From contig PWOA01000076.1 of the NCBI GenBank assembly GCA_003564155.1, positions 1 to 55,588 of the forward strand: a stretch of DNA of 55,588 bases, in the 5' to 3' direction. A model generated the notes under the pieces. That model had not been told where the DNA came from, searched no databases, and saw only the letters and a list, made by a program, of their open reading frames with translations. Every line of letters starts with the position of its first letter. The first letter of the stretch is position 1. The position numbers and the translations under genes are program-made. Positions 7,666 through 17,600 of this stretch are shown here, piece after piece. Source of the DNA: Candidatus Cloacimonadota bacterium (GTDB lineage Bacteria > Cloacimonadota > Cloacimonadia > Cloacimonadales > PWNZ01).

Positions 7666-8886
7666 ATGCCCAAAAAATTAACTTCTAAGAGGACAAATAC
7701 TTCGAAGAACCGATCAGTAAAGAGGAAAAAGAGAAACAACAGATCCCCATCGATTGGTTTTTTACTTATCATGATGATCGTAATTATCATAATCATTGTA
7801 ACAGTGATTAATCATGTAAGAAGAACAGAGTCAGAGATAGTTGTACCAATGATTACTGAAGAAGTTCGCTCTGAAGAACCTGATCCTACTGATGATATTG
7901 AATCAGCAATAAAGCATACGGCAGAACAATTGGGAGTTCCTTCACATTTACTAACAAAACGGTTTCAAGACGGACAAATACATTACAATCTGCAAATTGA
8001 TAGAGCAAGGCTTGATCTCAATTTTGCCAATATGATCGTCACCGGTCATATAGAGTTAGCGGGTGGCACAATATTAAAAGGTGAAGAAGTCTCGAGAGGA
8101 TCTTCTCATGTACTAACTGTTTTAACTCCGGATAATGAAAAAGAATATATTGTCAGATTATCTTATGCCAGAAGCGGTAATTATCCGCAAAAATTCCCCC
8201 AATTAGCCATTATAGTAGATGATTTTGGTGAGTACGCCGGAGATTTGCTTGATGAGTTCTTAGCAACAGATATCAACGTGACTTTTGCAATCTTACCTCA
8301 TTTGAGATATTCTCGTGAAGTTATGGATCGGGCTGTAGAAACAGGTAGGGAGGTTATGCTTCATATGCCTATGGAGCCTATTGGCTATCCGAGAGCTGAT
8401 CCCGGAATAAATCCGATATTAGTAGAACATACGGAGAAAGAAATAAACAGGATTATGCAAGGCTATCTACGTAACCTTCCAAAAATATCAGGAGCTAATA
8501 ATCATATGGGAAGTTTAGCTACTACAGATAGTAGAGTTATGGATATAGTTCTCAAGTTTCTCAAACAACATAACTTGTATTTTGCAGATAGCAAAACGAC
8601 TAATATGAGTGTAGGATATGAAATGGCCCAAAAAATGGTTTTACCGTCAGTGAGTCGGGATATGTTCCTTGATGTTCCGGATTCTTCGGAAGAAACTTTT
8701 ATGTCCAAGATAGAGGAATTGAAGAGTATGAAACATACAAAAGATCAAGTCGTAGTAATAACCCATTGTTTTGATAGACAGAGATTAACAATGCTAAACA
8801 GGTTTATAGAAGAAGCAAAAAAGTTAGGGTTTGAGCTTGTTCCGGTATCTCAATTATTCATCACTGATTTGCCTGAGATATTGTAA
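7666..8886 (+). CDS. Divergent polysaccharide deacetylase family protein
   Basis: 406 residues: a basic N-terminus (PKKLTSKRTNTSKNR), one membrane segment (IGFLLIMMIVIIIIIVTVI), a linker domain, and from about residue 170 the divergent polysaccharide deacetylase domain (YibQ/DUF610 type). The signs are LAIIVDDFGEYAGDLLDEFL, VTFAILPHLRYSREVMDRA, MLHMPMEPIGYP and ANNHMGS. The family is related to NodB deacetylases and probably acts on envelope polysaccharide; its substrate is not established. The track starts at a TTG at 7600. I prefer ATG 7666 because AGAGG lies upstream and the extra residues would add an unlikely hydrophobic stretch before the basic segment. uppP follows on the same strand 81 bases later. 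Confidence 0.8.
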   Translation: MPKKLTSKRTNTSKNRSVKRKKRNNRSPSIGFLLIMMIVIIIIIVTVINHVRRTESEIVVPMITEEVRSEEPDPTDDIESAIKHTAEQLGVPSHLLTKRFQDGQIHYNLQIDRARLDLNFANMIVTGHIELAGGTILKGEEVSRGSSHVLTVLTPDNEKEYIVRLSYARSGNYPQKFPQLAIIVDDFGEYAGDLLDEFLATDINVTFAILPHLRYSREVMDRAVETGREVMLHMPMEPIGYPRADPGINPILVEHTEKEINRIMQGYLRNLPKISGANNHMGSLATTDSRVMDIVLKFLKQHNLYFADSKTTNMSVGYEMAQKMVLPSVSRDMFLDVPDSSEETFMSKIEELKSMKHTKDQVVVITHCFDRQRLTMLNRFIEEAKKLGFELVPVSQLFITDLPEIL

Positions 8887-8967
8887 GCTGATAATCAGGG
8901 AATTGACCGATAATACCTGTTTCTCGATTTTTTAATTTTCTATTAATAAAGATAAAAGAGGACATAC

Positions 8968-9777
8968 ATGTTATTTACCCTTAAATCAATATTATTGGGA
9001 ATCGTGCAAGGATTAACAGAATTCATTCCTGTTAGTAGTTCAGGTCACTTAGTGCTTTCTAATTACTTTTTAAATTTTGACATACAAGATATTACTTTTG
9101 ATGTTATGTTACACGTAGGAACAGTATTAGCCGTAATATTATACTTTCGTAAAGATATTAAGAGTTTATTGATATCTCTGTGGAAATTCAACGATAGATC
9201 AGAAGAACATATAGCTAACCGGAGAATAATGTTATTATTAATCATCGGGACTGTGGTAACCGGAGTTATCGGTTTGTCTGTTAAAGGATTTATTGAAGCA
9301 ATTTTTTATGAACCTCTTTTCTCTGCTATTATGATAATGATAACCGGATGTATAATTTTTACAGCAGACTTTATTAAAGACAAAAAAATAGAGGTTTCAA
9401 AGAGCAAGATTTGGAGAATTGTAATTATTGGAATTAGTCAGTCATTTGCATTATTACCGGGAATATCCCGCTCGGGGTCAACAATCACTGCTTCCTTAGC
9501 TGTTGGTATTAAAAGAGATCAAGCCGCAAGATTTTCTTTTTTACTTTCAATTCCAGCAATATTGGGAGCTGCATTATTAGATATTCGCCGGATCACAAGT
9601 GTAGATAACTCATTATATTTAGGATATTTTTTGGGAACTGCTGCTGCTTTTATTTCCGGGTATTTAGTAATTTCGTTTCTCTTAAATCTAATAAAGAAAA
9701 GGAAATTACGCTACATTTCTTTCTATTGCTGGGCAATAGCAACTTTTAGTATCATCATGATAAGTTTAGGGTATTGA
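8968..9777 (+). CDS. uppP: Undecaprenyl-diphosphatase UppP (BacA)
   Basis: 269 residues and strongly hydrophobic, with about eight membrane segments. It has both family signatures: EFIPVSSSGH at residues 18-27 and PGISRSGST at 164-172, which form the phosphatase active site. The enzyme dephosphorylates undecaprenyl pyrophosphate to recycle the lipid carrier for peptidoglycan and other wall polymers, and also gives bacitracin tolerance. Length is normal for the family. GAGG lies six bases before the ATG. It follows the deacetylase gene and precedes holA and era on the same strand with gaps of about 80 bases, so a shared transcript is possible. Confidence 0.95.
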   Translation: MLFTLKSILLGIVQGLTEFIPVSSSGHLVLSNYFLNFDIQDITFDVMLHVGTVLAVILYFRKDIKSLLISLWKFNDRSEEHIANRRIMLLLIIGTVVTGVIGLSVKGFIEAIFYEPLFSAIMIMITGCIIFTADFIKDKKIEVSKSKIWRIVIIGISQSFALLPGISRSGSTITASLAVGIKRDQAARFSFLLSIPAILGAALLDIRRITSVDNSLYLGYFLGTAAAFISGYLVISFLLNLIKKRKLRYISFYCWAIATFSIIMISLGY

Positions 9778-9862
9778 ACTGAGTTTTGCAGATTATTCCG
9801 ACTCAGATTTGATTGAGAAAGGATAAGTCACTTAATTAAGCTTAATAATAAGGTATAGGACG

Positions 9863-10912
9863 ATGGCGAAACAAGAATCGAAAATAATGTTATGTCATGA
9901 ATTCATAACAAAATTCTTATCCCAAAAACTGACTAATCTATATTATATCTACGGATCAGACGACTATCTTAAACAAAAAGCTGCCAAGACAATTATTGAT
10001 AGAGCAATTTCGCCAGATAAAAGAGAGTTTGACTACATATCTCTATATGGTAACGATATGTCTGTTGCAGATACGATAGATGTAATCTCTACAAAACCAT
10101 TTATCGCAGAGCATAAGGTGATTTTTATCAATAAGTTTGATAAACTTAAAACTACTGACCAGCAAAAAATAATAGAAGAATTTATTAAGAATAATATTGA
10201 TAACATATTAGTTATAGTTTCTGAAACTTTTGATAGTCGCCTTAAACTATCCAAACTAATTCTTAATAATGGTCGGGTAGTACAATGTAAGAGTCCGTAC
10301 AAACCGGAAGATATGATACCTTGGCTTAATCAGGAAGTTAGATCTTCAGGGAAAACTTTAGACTATCAAGCAGCTTTGTTATTTGTTAATAAATTAGATC
10401 TTAATTATAACTATGCAACCAATGAGTTAGAAAAATTAGTACTATACTGCAAGGATTCCACAAAAATCACTGTTTCCGATGTCCAAGTATGTACTGGCGA
10501 TTCGAAAATTAACAATATATTTGATTTTATTGATAACATAGGTGAAAAGAACGAACGGCAAAGTTTCTTAATAATGGAGAATCTAATGAATAATAACGAG
10601 GCTCCGATTTTCATTATTACTATGTTAACCAGATTCTTTTGTCAAATGTGGCGCATTAGTTATTTACAAAAGCAAGGTCATTCTGATTATATTATTATAT
10701 CAAATCATCTGAGTGATATACACTCATTTTTCAGAAAAAAATACCTTAACTTTGCACGACATTATTCTTTACAGCATATTTCTGAGATTTTCAGTTTGCT
10801 ATTAGAAGCAGATACGGAGATAAAATCAACTAATTTGGAAGATAGTTTAATTATCGAAAGGATGCTATTTAGGTTGTTTAGAATTAAAGACAATAAAAAA
10901 AATGGGAGATAA
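9863..10912 (+). CDS. holA: DNA polymerase III subunit delta
   Basis: 349 residues. The start LYYIYGSDDYLKQKAAKTII is typical of the delta subunit N-terminal AAA-like domain, and PEDMIPWLNQEVRSSGKTLDYQAALLFV matches its second domain. The C-terminal helical collar domain follows (FFCQMWRISYLQKQGHSD, then LEDSLIIERMLFRLF). HolA opens the beta clamp in the clamp loader during replication. Family length is about 330-345, so it is complete. AAGG lies upstream of the ATG. Its last codons overlap the GGGAG that serves as the Shine-Dalgarno of era, which begins two bases after the stop, suggesting translational coupling. Confidence 0.9.
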   Translation: MAKQESKIMLCHEFITKFLSQKLTNLYYIYGSDDYLKQKAAKTIIDRAISPDKREFDYISLYGNDMSVADTIDVISTKPFIAEHKVIFINKFDKLKTTDQQKIIEEFIKNNIDNILVIVSETFDSRLKLSKLILNNGRVVQCKSPYKPEDMIPWLNQEVRSSGKTLDYQAALLFVNKLDLNYNYATNELEKLVLYCKDSTKITVSDVQVCTGDSKINNIFDFIDNIGEKNERQSFLIMENLMNNNEAPIFIITMLTRFFCQMWRISYLQKQGHSDYIIISNHLSDIHSFFRKKYLNFARHYSLQHISEIFSLLLEADTEIKSTNLEDSLIIERMLFRLFRIKDNKKNGR

Positions 10913-10914
10913 AA

Positions 10915-11802
10915 ATGCTAATACCTGAAAATTACCGGAGTGGATTTGCAACAATAATCGGTAAACCTAATGTTGGTAAATCAACTCTACTAAATCGGTT
11001 GATCGGCGAAAAACTTTCTATTGTATCCCCTAAGCCCCAAACGACAAGACATCGTGTGAAAGGAATTTATACCGATAAAGAAAGACAGATTGTTTTTATC
11101 GATACCCCCGGATATTTAAAACCTCGTTATGAATTGCAAAAACAAATGATGAAATCCATTGAAGAAGGGATTAATGATTCTGATTTACTAATCTTCATAA
11201 CGGACCATAAGTTTCCAACTGACTATGATAAACAGTTATGTGAAATCATAAAGAAAGAAAAAAGAGTGAACAAATTTGCAATATTAAATAAAATAGATCT
11301 GATGTCAGATGATATTAAAGATAACATAGTCAGTCAATTAACCGATATAGGTTTTAGCGAAATAGCGTGTATATCAGCTGTAAAAGACGAGAATATGTCA
11401 GTTTTAATCGAGAGTATTAGTAGATACCTTCCTCAATCGCGTCCCTATTATCCTTTAGATGATCTATCCGATATGCCAGTCAGATTTTTTGCTCAGGAAA
11501 TAATCAGAGAGCAGATATTTCTTAGTTTTCGAGATGAAGTTCCTTACAGTAGTACAGTAACAGTTGAAAAGTTTATCGAGTTGGATAATAAAATTGAAAT
11601 ATTGGCGAATGTGTGGTTTGAAAGGAGAACTCAGAAAATAATATTTATTGGCGAGAAAGGGAAAAAAATCCGTAGTATAACAGAACAATCCGAGCGTGAA
11701 CTTTACAAATTTTTGAAAAAGAGGGTTAAATTGGAGCTATGGGTAAAAATCAAACAAGATTGGCGCAAAAAGAAGAATGCCTTAAAAGAATTTGGTTACT
11801 AA
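10915..11802 (+). CDS. era: GTPase Era
   Basis: 295 residues with the full Era layout. The GTPase domain has G1 GKPNVGKS at 16-23, switch residues PQTTRHRVKG, G3 DTPG at 63-66 and G4 NKID at 125-128. The C-terminal KH domain contains IIFIGEKGKKIRSITEQSERELYKFLKKRVKLELWVKI. Era binds 16S rRNA near its 3' end and is needed for assembly of the small ribosomal subunit. It starts two bases after holA, with GGGAG inside the holA end as its Shine-Dalgarno. It ends 33 bases from the convergent tcdA gene. Confidence 0.96.
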   Translation: MLIPENYRSGFATIIGKPNVGKSTLLNRLIGEKLSIVSPKPQTTRHRVKGIYTDKERQIVFIDTPGYLKPRYELQKQMMKSIEEGINDSDLLIFITDHKFPTDYDKQLCEIIKKEKRVNKFAILNKIDLMSDDIKDNIVSQLTDIGFSEIACISAVKDENMSVLIESISRYLPQSRPYYPLDDLSDMPVRFFAQEIIREQIFLSFRDEVPYSSTVTVEKFIELDNKIEILANVWFERRTQKIIFIGEKGKKIRSITEQSERELYKFLKKRVKLELWVKIKQDWRKKKNALKEFGY

Positions 11803-11834
11803 TATTTTTAATCCTTTTAATAGATTCTCAAAGT

Positions 11835-12563
11835 TTATTGAGTATTATTTGGAGTTGCTAATTTCTTGAGAACATAGTAAGTTGCCCACCCGGCAAAGAC
11901 AATCGGTAAGTAAGAAACTGAACCAATAGTGCCTCTGTTACGACCTCTAAAACATTTTTTTATGGGTATTTCTTTCGGAATCAATGGCAATTCGGAAGAA
12001 TAAACGACAGGAATACCCTCAACTATGCTTCTTTTGCGCAGGTATTTTTTTACTCTCTTTAGTAAAGGACACCCGTTAGCTGCACTGATATCATCAAGAG
12101 CAACTTTTGAAGGATCAACTCTATTACCGGCGCCCATGCAGGATATGATATTGTAGTTATTGAGGTAAGCAAACTCTATAAGTCCGACTTTAGGGCCAAG
12201 ACTATCAACCGCATCAACAATAAAGTTCGTATCTCTGAATATATCTTCCCGGTTTGATTCATCGCAAAAAGCATCATTGATTATAACATTGATATCCGGG
12301 TTAATTAATTTTAGTCTGGATGCTAAGCTGGTTGTCTTCTTTTTGCCTATGGTAACTGTAAGAGCTGTTAATTGACGATTGATATCACTCTCATTGATTA
12401 CATCAAAATCATTCAATATGATAGTTCCGATACCACTTCTAGCTAATAATTCGACTGCAGCTGAACCTACTCCACCTAATCCTGAAACTGCAATTGTTGA
12501 TTTCCGGAAAACATCCATTGCGTCGGAACCGTAAAGCATGGATGTTCTGGCAAAACTATTCAT
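11835..12563 (-). CDS. tcdA: TcdA-type ThiF/MoeB-like dehydratase (t6A to ct6A)
   Basis: About 242 residues of E1/ThiF-like fold: GLGGVGS at 28-34 binds ATP, then LNDFDVINESDINRQ and VDAVDSLGPKVGLI. The ending GSVSYLPIVFAGWATYYVLKKL matches TcdA (YgdL), which cyclises the tRNA modification t6A to ct6A in an ATP-dependent step. The track starts at 12584. I prefer ATG 12563 because it overlaps the tatD stop codon as ATGA, the classic sign of coupled translation, and the first residues RTSMLYG align with the family start. No cysteine desulfurase or ThiS partner is nearby, which supports TcdA over ThiF or MoeB. Confidence 0.8.
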   Translation of the reverse strand: MNSFARTSMLYGSDAMDVFRKSTIAVSGLGGVGSAAVELLARSGIGTIILNDFDVINESDINRQLTALTVTIGKKKTTSLASRLKLINPDINVIINDAFCDESNREDIFRDTNFIVDAVDSLGPKVGLIEFAYLNNYNIISCMGAGNRVDPSKVALDDISAANGCPLLKRVKKYLRKRSIVEGIPVVYSSELPLIPKEIPIKKCFRGRNRGTIGSVSYLPIVFAGWATYYVLKKLATPNNTQ

Positions 12564-13309
12564 AAAGATACGAAATTCTCCCATTGCTTATCAATTAGCT
12601 TTTTAACTGAGAAAGAAGATAATTCACTGGCTGATTTGATAGTATCGATGAGCTTATTAGTAATTTCAACCAATCCGGACATATCTTCATCGAAAACAGT
12701 ATCTGTTTCGAAATAGTAATATCCATAATCAAATATTGCTTTAAGAACTTGTTTAGCATTTTTTTGATTAATTATTTGCGTACCTATGGAAAAGCCGATA
12801 TTGAGTTTAGTGAGCATTTTCATTAATTGCAGAGATCCATGAAATCCATGAATATAACCACGAATATCAGGGAAATGATCTCTTAGTAAAGTAAATAATT
12901 CATTATAACGGCCTACAATATGGAATATGACCGGTAAATTGTAAGTTCTGGCTATTTCCAATTGTTCATATAAAATTTTATATTGGTAGGTGTGATCGGG
13001 ATTCCGTTTATCAAAACCAATTTCCCCGATACCCCAAATCATTTTATTTTTGGCTAATTGATGGATATCTTCAACTCTAAAAATATCTTGAGCTTGATAA
13101 TAAGGATGAATACCTGCCGTTAATCTGATAATAGAATGTCTATTATCAAGATGTAATTGAAAATCACTTTTTGTCAAAGCACTTGATATTATGGCAGACA
13201 TACCGTTATCAACAGCCTCTTGGATATAAGACTTATAGTTATCTGAAGAGAATATGCTTTTGTTCAGATGACAGTGTGAGTCGACTAAATTTTTATATAT
13301 ACAATTCAT
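12560..13309 (-). CDS. TatD-family metal-dependent hydrolase
   Basis: 249 residues. The metal-binding start VDSHCHLN, then AGIHPYYQ, IWGIGEIGFDKRNP, VIFHIVGRYNELF, GYIHGFHGS and YYFETDTVF follow the TatD/YcfH order of a TIM-barrel hydrolase; members are 3'-5' DNases or related phosphatases. The track start at 13396 reads through the antisense of tRNA-Leu (VRVQVPLSAP), so I start at MNCIYKNLVDSHCHLN, 13309. There is no Shine-Dalgarno: the bases before the ATG are the T-run of the tRNA terminator. It overlaps tcdA by four bases. Sequence divergence from standard TatD is noticeable, for example VFHIVGR for the usual IHxR region, so the exact substrate is open. Confidence 0.8.
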   Translation of the reverse strand: MNCIYKNLVDSHCHLNKSIFSSDNYKSYIQEAVDNGMSAIISSALTKSDFQLHLDNRHSIIRLTAGIHPYYQAQDIFRVEDIHQLAKNKMIWGIGEIGFDKRNPDHTYQYKILYEQLEIARTYNLPVIFHIVGRYNELFTLLRDHFPDIRGYIHGFHGSLQLMKMLTKLNIGFSIGTQIINQKNAKQVLKAIFDYGYYYFETDTVFDEDMSGLVEITNKLIDTIKSASELSSFSVKKLIDKQWENFVSL

Positions 13310-13315
13310 GAATAT

Positions 13316-13343
13316 AAAAAAACCGCTACCAAAATAGCGGTTT
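13316..13343 (-). terminator. Rho-independent terminator after tRNA-Leu
   Basis: On the minus strand AACCGCTA, a short loop and TAGCGGTT are followed at once by a T-run. It lies six bases after the CCA end of the tRNA and ends six bases before the tatD start codon, so it should end the secG-tRNA transcript. Confidence 0.85.
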
Positions 13344-13348
13344 AATAA

Positions 13349-13437
13349 TGGTGCAGAAAGCGGGACTTGAACCCGCACACCCAGTTTAGGGCACAAGATC
13401 CTTAGTCTTGCGTGTCTGCCAATTCCACCATTTCTGC
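13349..13437 (-). tRNA. tRNA-Leu, anticodon AAG as read
   Basis: A complete class II tRNA of 86 nt plus an encoded CCA. The acceptor stem is GCAGAAA/TTTCTGC; the D arm is GGTGGAATTGGCAGACAC; the anticodon stem is CAAGA/TCTTG with loop CTAAGGA, giving AAG at 34-36 with G37. The variable arm is TGCCCTAAACTGGGTG and the T arm is GCGGGTTCAAGTCCCGC. The body matches bacterial tRNA-Leu closely. AAG is uncommon in bacteria, where GAG or TAG normally read CUU/CUC. It lies downstream of secG, the same neighbourhood as leuU in E. coli. Confidence 0.95.
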
Positions 13438-13504
13438 AATTTCTATTGTTTTATCTTTGGACTACTAACAAATATCTCTTGGTGTGAGGCATCCGGGTAA
13501 ATGT

Positions 13505-13939
13505 TTATTCAGGATCAGGTTCTTCGCCTGGTGTCCCGGGAAGAACTTCTACTTCAACCGGTTCTGCAGGTGGAGTTTCGCCGGGCATGGCTTCAACTTC
13601 TCCGGGTGCAGGTTCCTCTGTTGGAAACACTGTTTCCATATCAGCAGGTTGTTGAGTGGTTTCTTCGCTGCTTCTAAGTCTTTCTAAAGCGCGGGCTCTT
13701 TGCGGAGCTGTCATTTGGCGGACATTAATAGCTAAAAATAGTGAAGATACTATCCACACACCACCAATTATTTTTGTCCATTTACTCAAAAATGCTGAAG
13801 CTCCATGAGAACCTAACATAGTACTTGCAGTGCCGCCAACTAGACCATCGAGAGCACCACCTTTGCTTGATTGGGCTAATATTACCATTACTAATGCGAT
13901 AGATATTACCACATGTATTGCCATTAAGAAAATGTACAT
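13505..13939 (-). CDS. secG: Preprotein translocase subunit SecG
   Basis: 144 residues. Two membrane segments (IHVVISIALVMVILAQ and IIGGVWIVSSLFLAI) flank the conserved cytoplasmic loop SSKGGALDGLVGGTASTMLGSHGASAFLSKWT, which is diagnostic of SecG. SecG assists SecYE and SecA during protein export. Compared with the usual 75-110 residues there is an extra C-terminal tail of about 55 residues rich in Pro and Glu (PTEEPAPGEVEAMPGETPPA), probably disordered in the cytoplasm. AGGAG precedes the ATG. tRNA-Leu follows on the same strand. SecA is encoded elsewhere in the window. Confidence 0.92.
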   Translation of the reverse strand: MYIFLMAIHVVISIALVMVILAQSSKGGALDGLVGGTASTMLGSHGASAFLSKWTKIIGGVWIVSSLFLAINVRQMTAPQRARALERLRSSEETTQQPADMETVFPTEEPAPGEVEAMPGETPPAEPVEVEVLPGTPGEEPDPE

Positions 13940-13986
13940 TATAATTTCTCCTATTATAGTATCAAATTTAATACTCAGTCAGACAA

Positions 13987-14013
13987 ATTATGAAAATAGG
14001 TGGTTTATGTCAA
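13987..14013 (-). promoter_or_regulatory. Candidate sigma-70-like promoter for secG
   Basis: On the minus strand TTGACA is followed after 15 bases by CATAAT, about 48 bases before the secG start codon. Spacing is shorter than the E. coli optimum, so this is tentative. Confidence 0.4.
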
Positions 14014-14671
14014 TAACTATTTCATCGGGGCAAAGATCGATTATGTTATAAAAGTTTGATATGAAAACTTCTAACTACAAATATTATAGAATTTTAGAAG
14101 ATTGTATACAGATAGGGTTATTCCATTGAGAAGAGAGTGATTGCCCAAGATGATTAGTCAACTACATTATTTGGATTATAGTAGATCATATATATAGTTT
14201 TTAAGATCAAATTATTGTGAAGTTTAGGTTATTACTGTAGTTTCCAAGAGTTTAGCGCTTAATATAAATCAACTAGTTTTCATTATTATCTACTCCAGAA
14301 AACATTACTTTAGATTACAAGTATGTAATATGTGTTAATGTAAGTAGGGTAAATAATTAAGTAATTATTGAAGGTAGAAGCATTAAGAAAATTTTTTAAA
14401 AGTTAATCAAACACTCTTAAGTGATGAATAACAGACAAGAGAAAAGGGAAAATAAGTATTGACAACAATATTGATGTTGCAAACCTTGGAATTAGTTTTT
14501 TAGGAATGGAGTTTTAATTCGAAGTAGTGATTATTAAATTTTTTTGCAGGTAAGAATTAATAAGTTTATTTAGTTTAGGAGTAAGAAGTAAGAGGTGTAA
14601 TTATTTAGTGTTAGTTATTGGTATAACAAAAAATCAATCAGTATTATTACAAACAAAAAATGGAGGTTGTT
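14014..14671. other. Long AT-rich intergenic region upstream of the GLUG surface protein
   Basis: About 650 bases without a supportable gene. It is very AT-rich and contains a TTGACA at 14459 with no matching -10. The last bases hold the GGAGG Shine-Dalgarno of the next gene. A long 5' leader or several promoters could be here, but nothing specific can be named. Confidence 0.5.
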
Positions 14672-17600
14672 ATGGTTAATAAGTATAGAAACTATCTATA
14701 TTTATCATTAGTTGTTATGGTTTTGTTAGTATTTACCGGTGAATTGCCCGCGCAATTCGGAGGAGGCGAAGGTAGTGAAGATGATCCTTGGATAATTTCG
14801 ACAGCGACTCATTTGGATAGTGTCCGTTATTATCTTGAGGACTATTTTTTACAAGATGAAGATATCGATCTTGGTGTAGCACCATGGAATGAAGGAGAAG
14901 GATGGGAACCAATAGGTACTGAGCTAGTTCCATTTGAAGGACATTATGATGGGGGAGGTAATTTAATAATCAGACCAACGATTAACCGTCCGGAAACATT
15001 TGCGATCGGTGTTTTTGGTTATATTGCGGATGCAACGATTACCGATGTAGGTGTAATAGATGCCGACATAACCGGAGCGCAATGGGTTGGAGCTCTTGTA
15101 GGACGTATGGATGGAGGTACAGTAACCTATAGTTTTCATGAAGGAGGAATAGTCAGAGGAGAAAGCAGAGTAGGTGGCTTTATAGGCATTACTTTCGGGT
15201 TGGCCACTCCTGATCCTGAAGTCCATTACTGTTATTCAACAGCGGAAGCAATAGCTTACGGTGAAACCGACGGTATAGTAGGAAGTTTTGTAGGTTTCCT
15301 CAGTGTAGGGACGAATATGTCTAACTGTTATGCTACCGGAAGAGTTAGTGGTATCAACAGTGCCGGTGGTTTTGCGGGCAGGATTTATCTGGACTATCAA
15401 GCAACGGAAGAAGGTTATGTAGAACTTTGCTATTCAACCGGGTGGGTAGACAGCCCCGACACGTTACAAAGTGGTGGTTTTGCCGGTTGGGTTATCGCTG
15501 GAGATGTTGAGAATAGTTTTTGGAATGTAGAAACTTCCGGAAGAACTTTTGGCGGAGATGGTATCTCTGCAGATTTTGCCGCGGATACAGAAGATATGCT
15601 ATCAGACGAAACTTATGAAGATTGGGATTTCGATGATATTTGGGAAATATCGGATGGTACTTATCCTTACTTTCAATGGCAGGAAAATACACCCAGAGAT
15701 ATAAACTATCCCGGAGCTTATAATCTGAAGGCGGTTGCCGGGGTCGAACAAGTAACTTTAACATGGGAGATTCCACCTTTAGAACCTGATATGTATTTTA
15801 TCTACAGGCAAGGAACTGTTATAGACTCAGTAGCACATCCGATTTTAGAGTATGTTGATGAAGATGTTGAATATCAAGTTAATCTTGAATACTATGTTAC
15901 TATAGGTTATGAAGATGATATTGAATCCGGACCATCAAATAAAGCTCGCACTATGCTTTATTTCCCAGGATCCGGAGAAGAGAATAACCCCTATCAAATA
16001 GCTACAGCAACTGATTTAAATTATGTGAAGAAGTTTTTAGGAGAGAGTTATAGTGATATCTATTTTATTCAAACAGCTAATATCAGTTTAGCTGATACGC
16101 TTTGGAGTGGCGGAACAGGTTGGGAACCTATTGGAACCGACGATGACAGGTTTTTTGCCAACTATAATGGTAATGGTATGCTGATTGACAGTTTGACTAT
16201 TGATGATGAATTTGTAAATAATAAAGGATTATTCGGATTTATTGAAGATGCAGAAATAATTAATCTCGGTTTAACCAATGTTAATATTAGTGCCAACGAT
16301 CATATCGGTGGCTTAGTAGCTCAAGCATTCGATTCCAATATTGAGAATTGCTTTGTCACTGGAGATATAGCAGGATATTATTATGTTGGCGGATTAATAG
16401 GAATAGCATCTGATACAGTAATAAAAAATTGCTATACAAGAGGCAGCGTTGAAGGAGATTATATTGCCGCTGGTTTGATTGCTGATCTAAGGAGTTCTAC
16501 GGTTGAAAATTGTTTCAGTGCGTCATTTGTTGATTGTGACGATTTTGCCGGTGGTCTTATAGGTGTGGCAGATGATTCGGATGTCGATTATAGTTATTGG
16601 GATTTGGCAGTATCCGATCAAGAGTCAAGTTTTGGGGGTGAAGGGAAATCCACTGCCGATATGACTTATCCTTATGATGATGATACCTATGAAGACTGGG
16701 ATTTTAACAATATTTGGGGAGCTGATACCAGTTATTTAGCCAACGATGGTTATCCTTATCTACTGTATCAATTCAGTGCAAAACCATCAGCTGCAACAAA
16801 ACCCGTCCCTAAAGATCAGGCAACCGATGTTCCTGTAAATTTAGAGTATTTAAACTGGAGTTATATAATTGATCCGTTTTATATTCATCCTGTGGGATTC
16901 AGGGTATATTTTAACCAAACCGGTGAATTTGATGAAGAAAATGATTATTTCTGGGTTCCATTTGTTGATGAACAGGAAGAATATTCATGCTCTGAAGTAC
17001 CTGATCTGGAGCCGCTGACGGACTATTACTGGATGGTTGTGCCTACGACAGAAGATCCTAACAGAGGAAGGAGCAATGACTCAAGAATAAGAAATAATTT
17101 CTTACAACGTACTTCTCTGGTAAACACAGTAAACACACGTAACGATGCTGAAGATGTCGTAGTCTGGTCGTTCACAACCGGTCTGTATCCAGCTCCTAAT
17201 GTTGCAAGTAATCCACTTCCGGAAGACGAAGCAATAGATATACTGGTCGATTTGGAAGAGTTAGCCTGGAGCTATATTGTTGACACAACTTATGTGAATC
17301 CTTTAGGGTTTAGAGTGTATTTCGGAACAGACCCGGAGGATCTATCCCAACACGGTTCATTTATAGAGTATGAAGATGGCCAAGAATCATACTCAATAAG
17401 CAGGGTTCACGCCCCTCACTTGCTTTATGAAACTACTTATTACTGGCAGGTTGTTCCTACAACCATAGATCCTGACGACGGCAGAACAGATGATAGCAGA
17501 CGAAGACGAGTTACGGGAAGCCAAAGGAAAGCAAGTGTTGCAATAGAGTACCGAGGCGATGCAGAAGATTGCCCTATATGGTCATTTACTACAGAGATTG

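Noticed and set aside
13310-13396. N-terminal extension of the TatD ORF up to 13396
   Set aside because: The extra residues (VRVQVPLSAP) are the translation of the tRNA-Leu T arm and acceptor end read on the same strand; the family start is MNCIYKNLVDSHCHLN.
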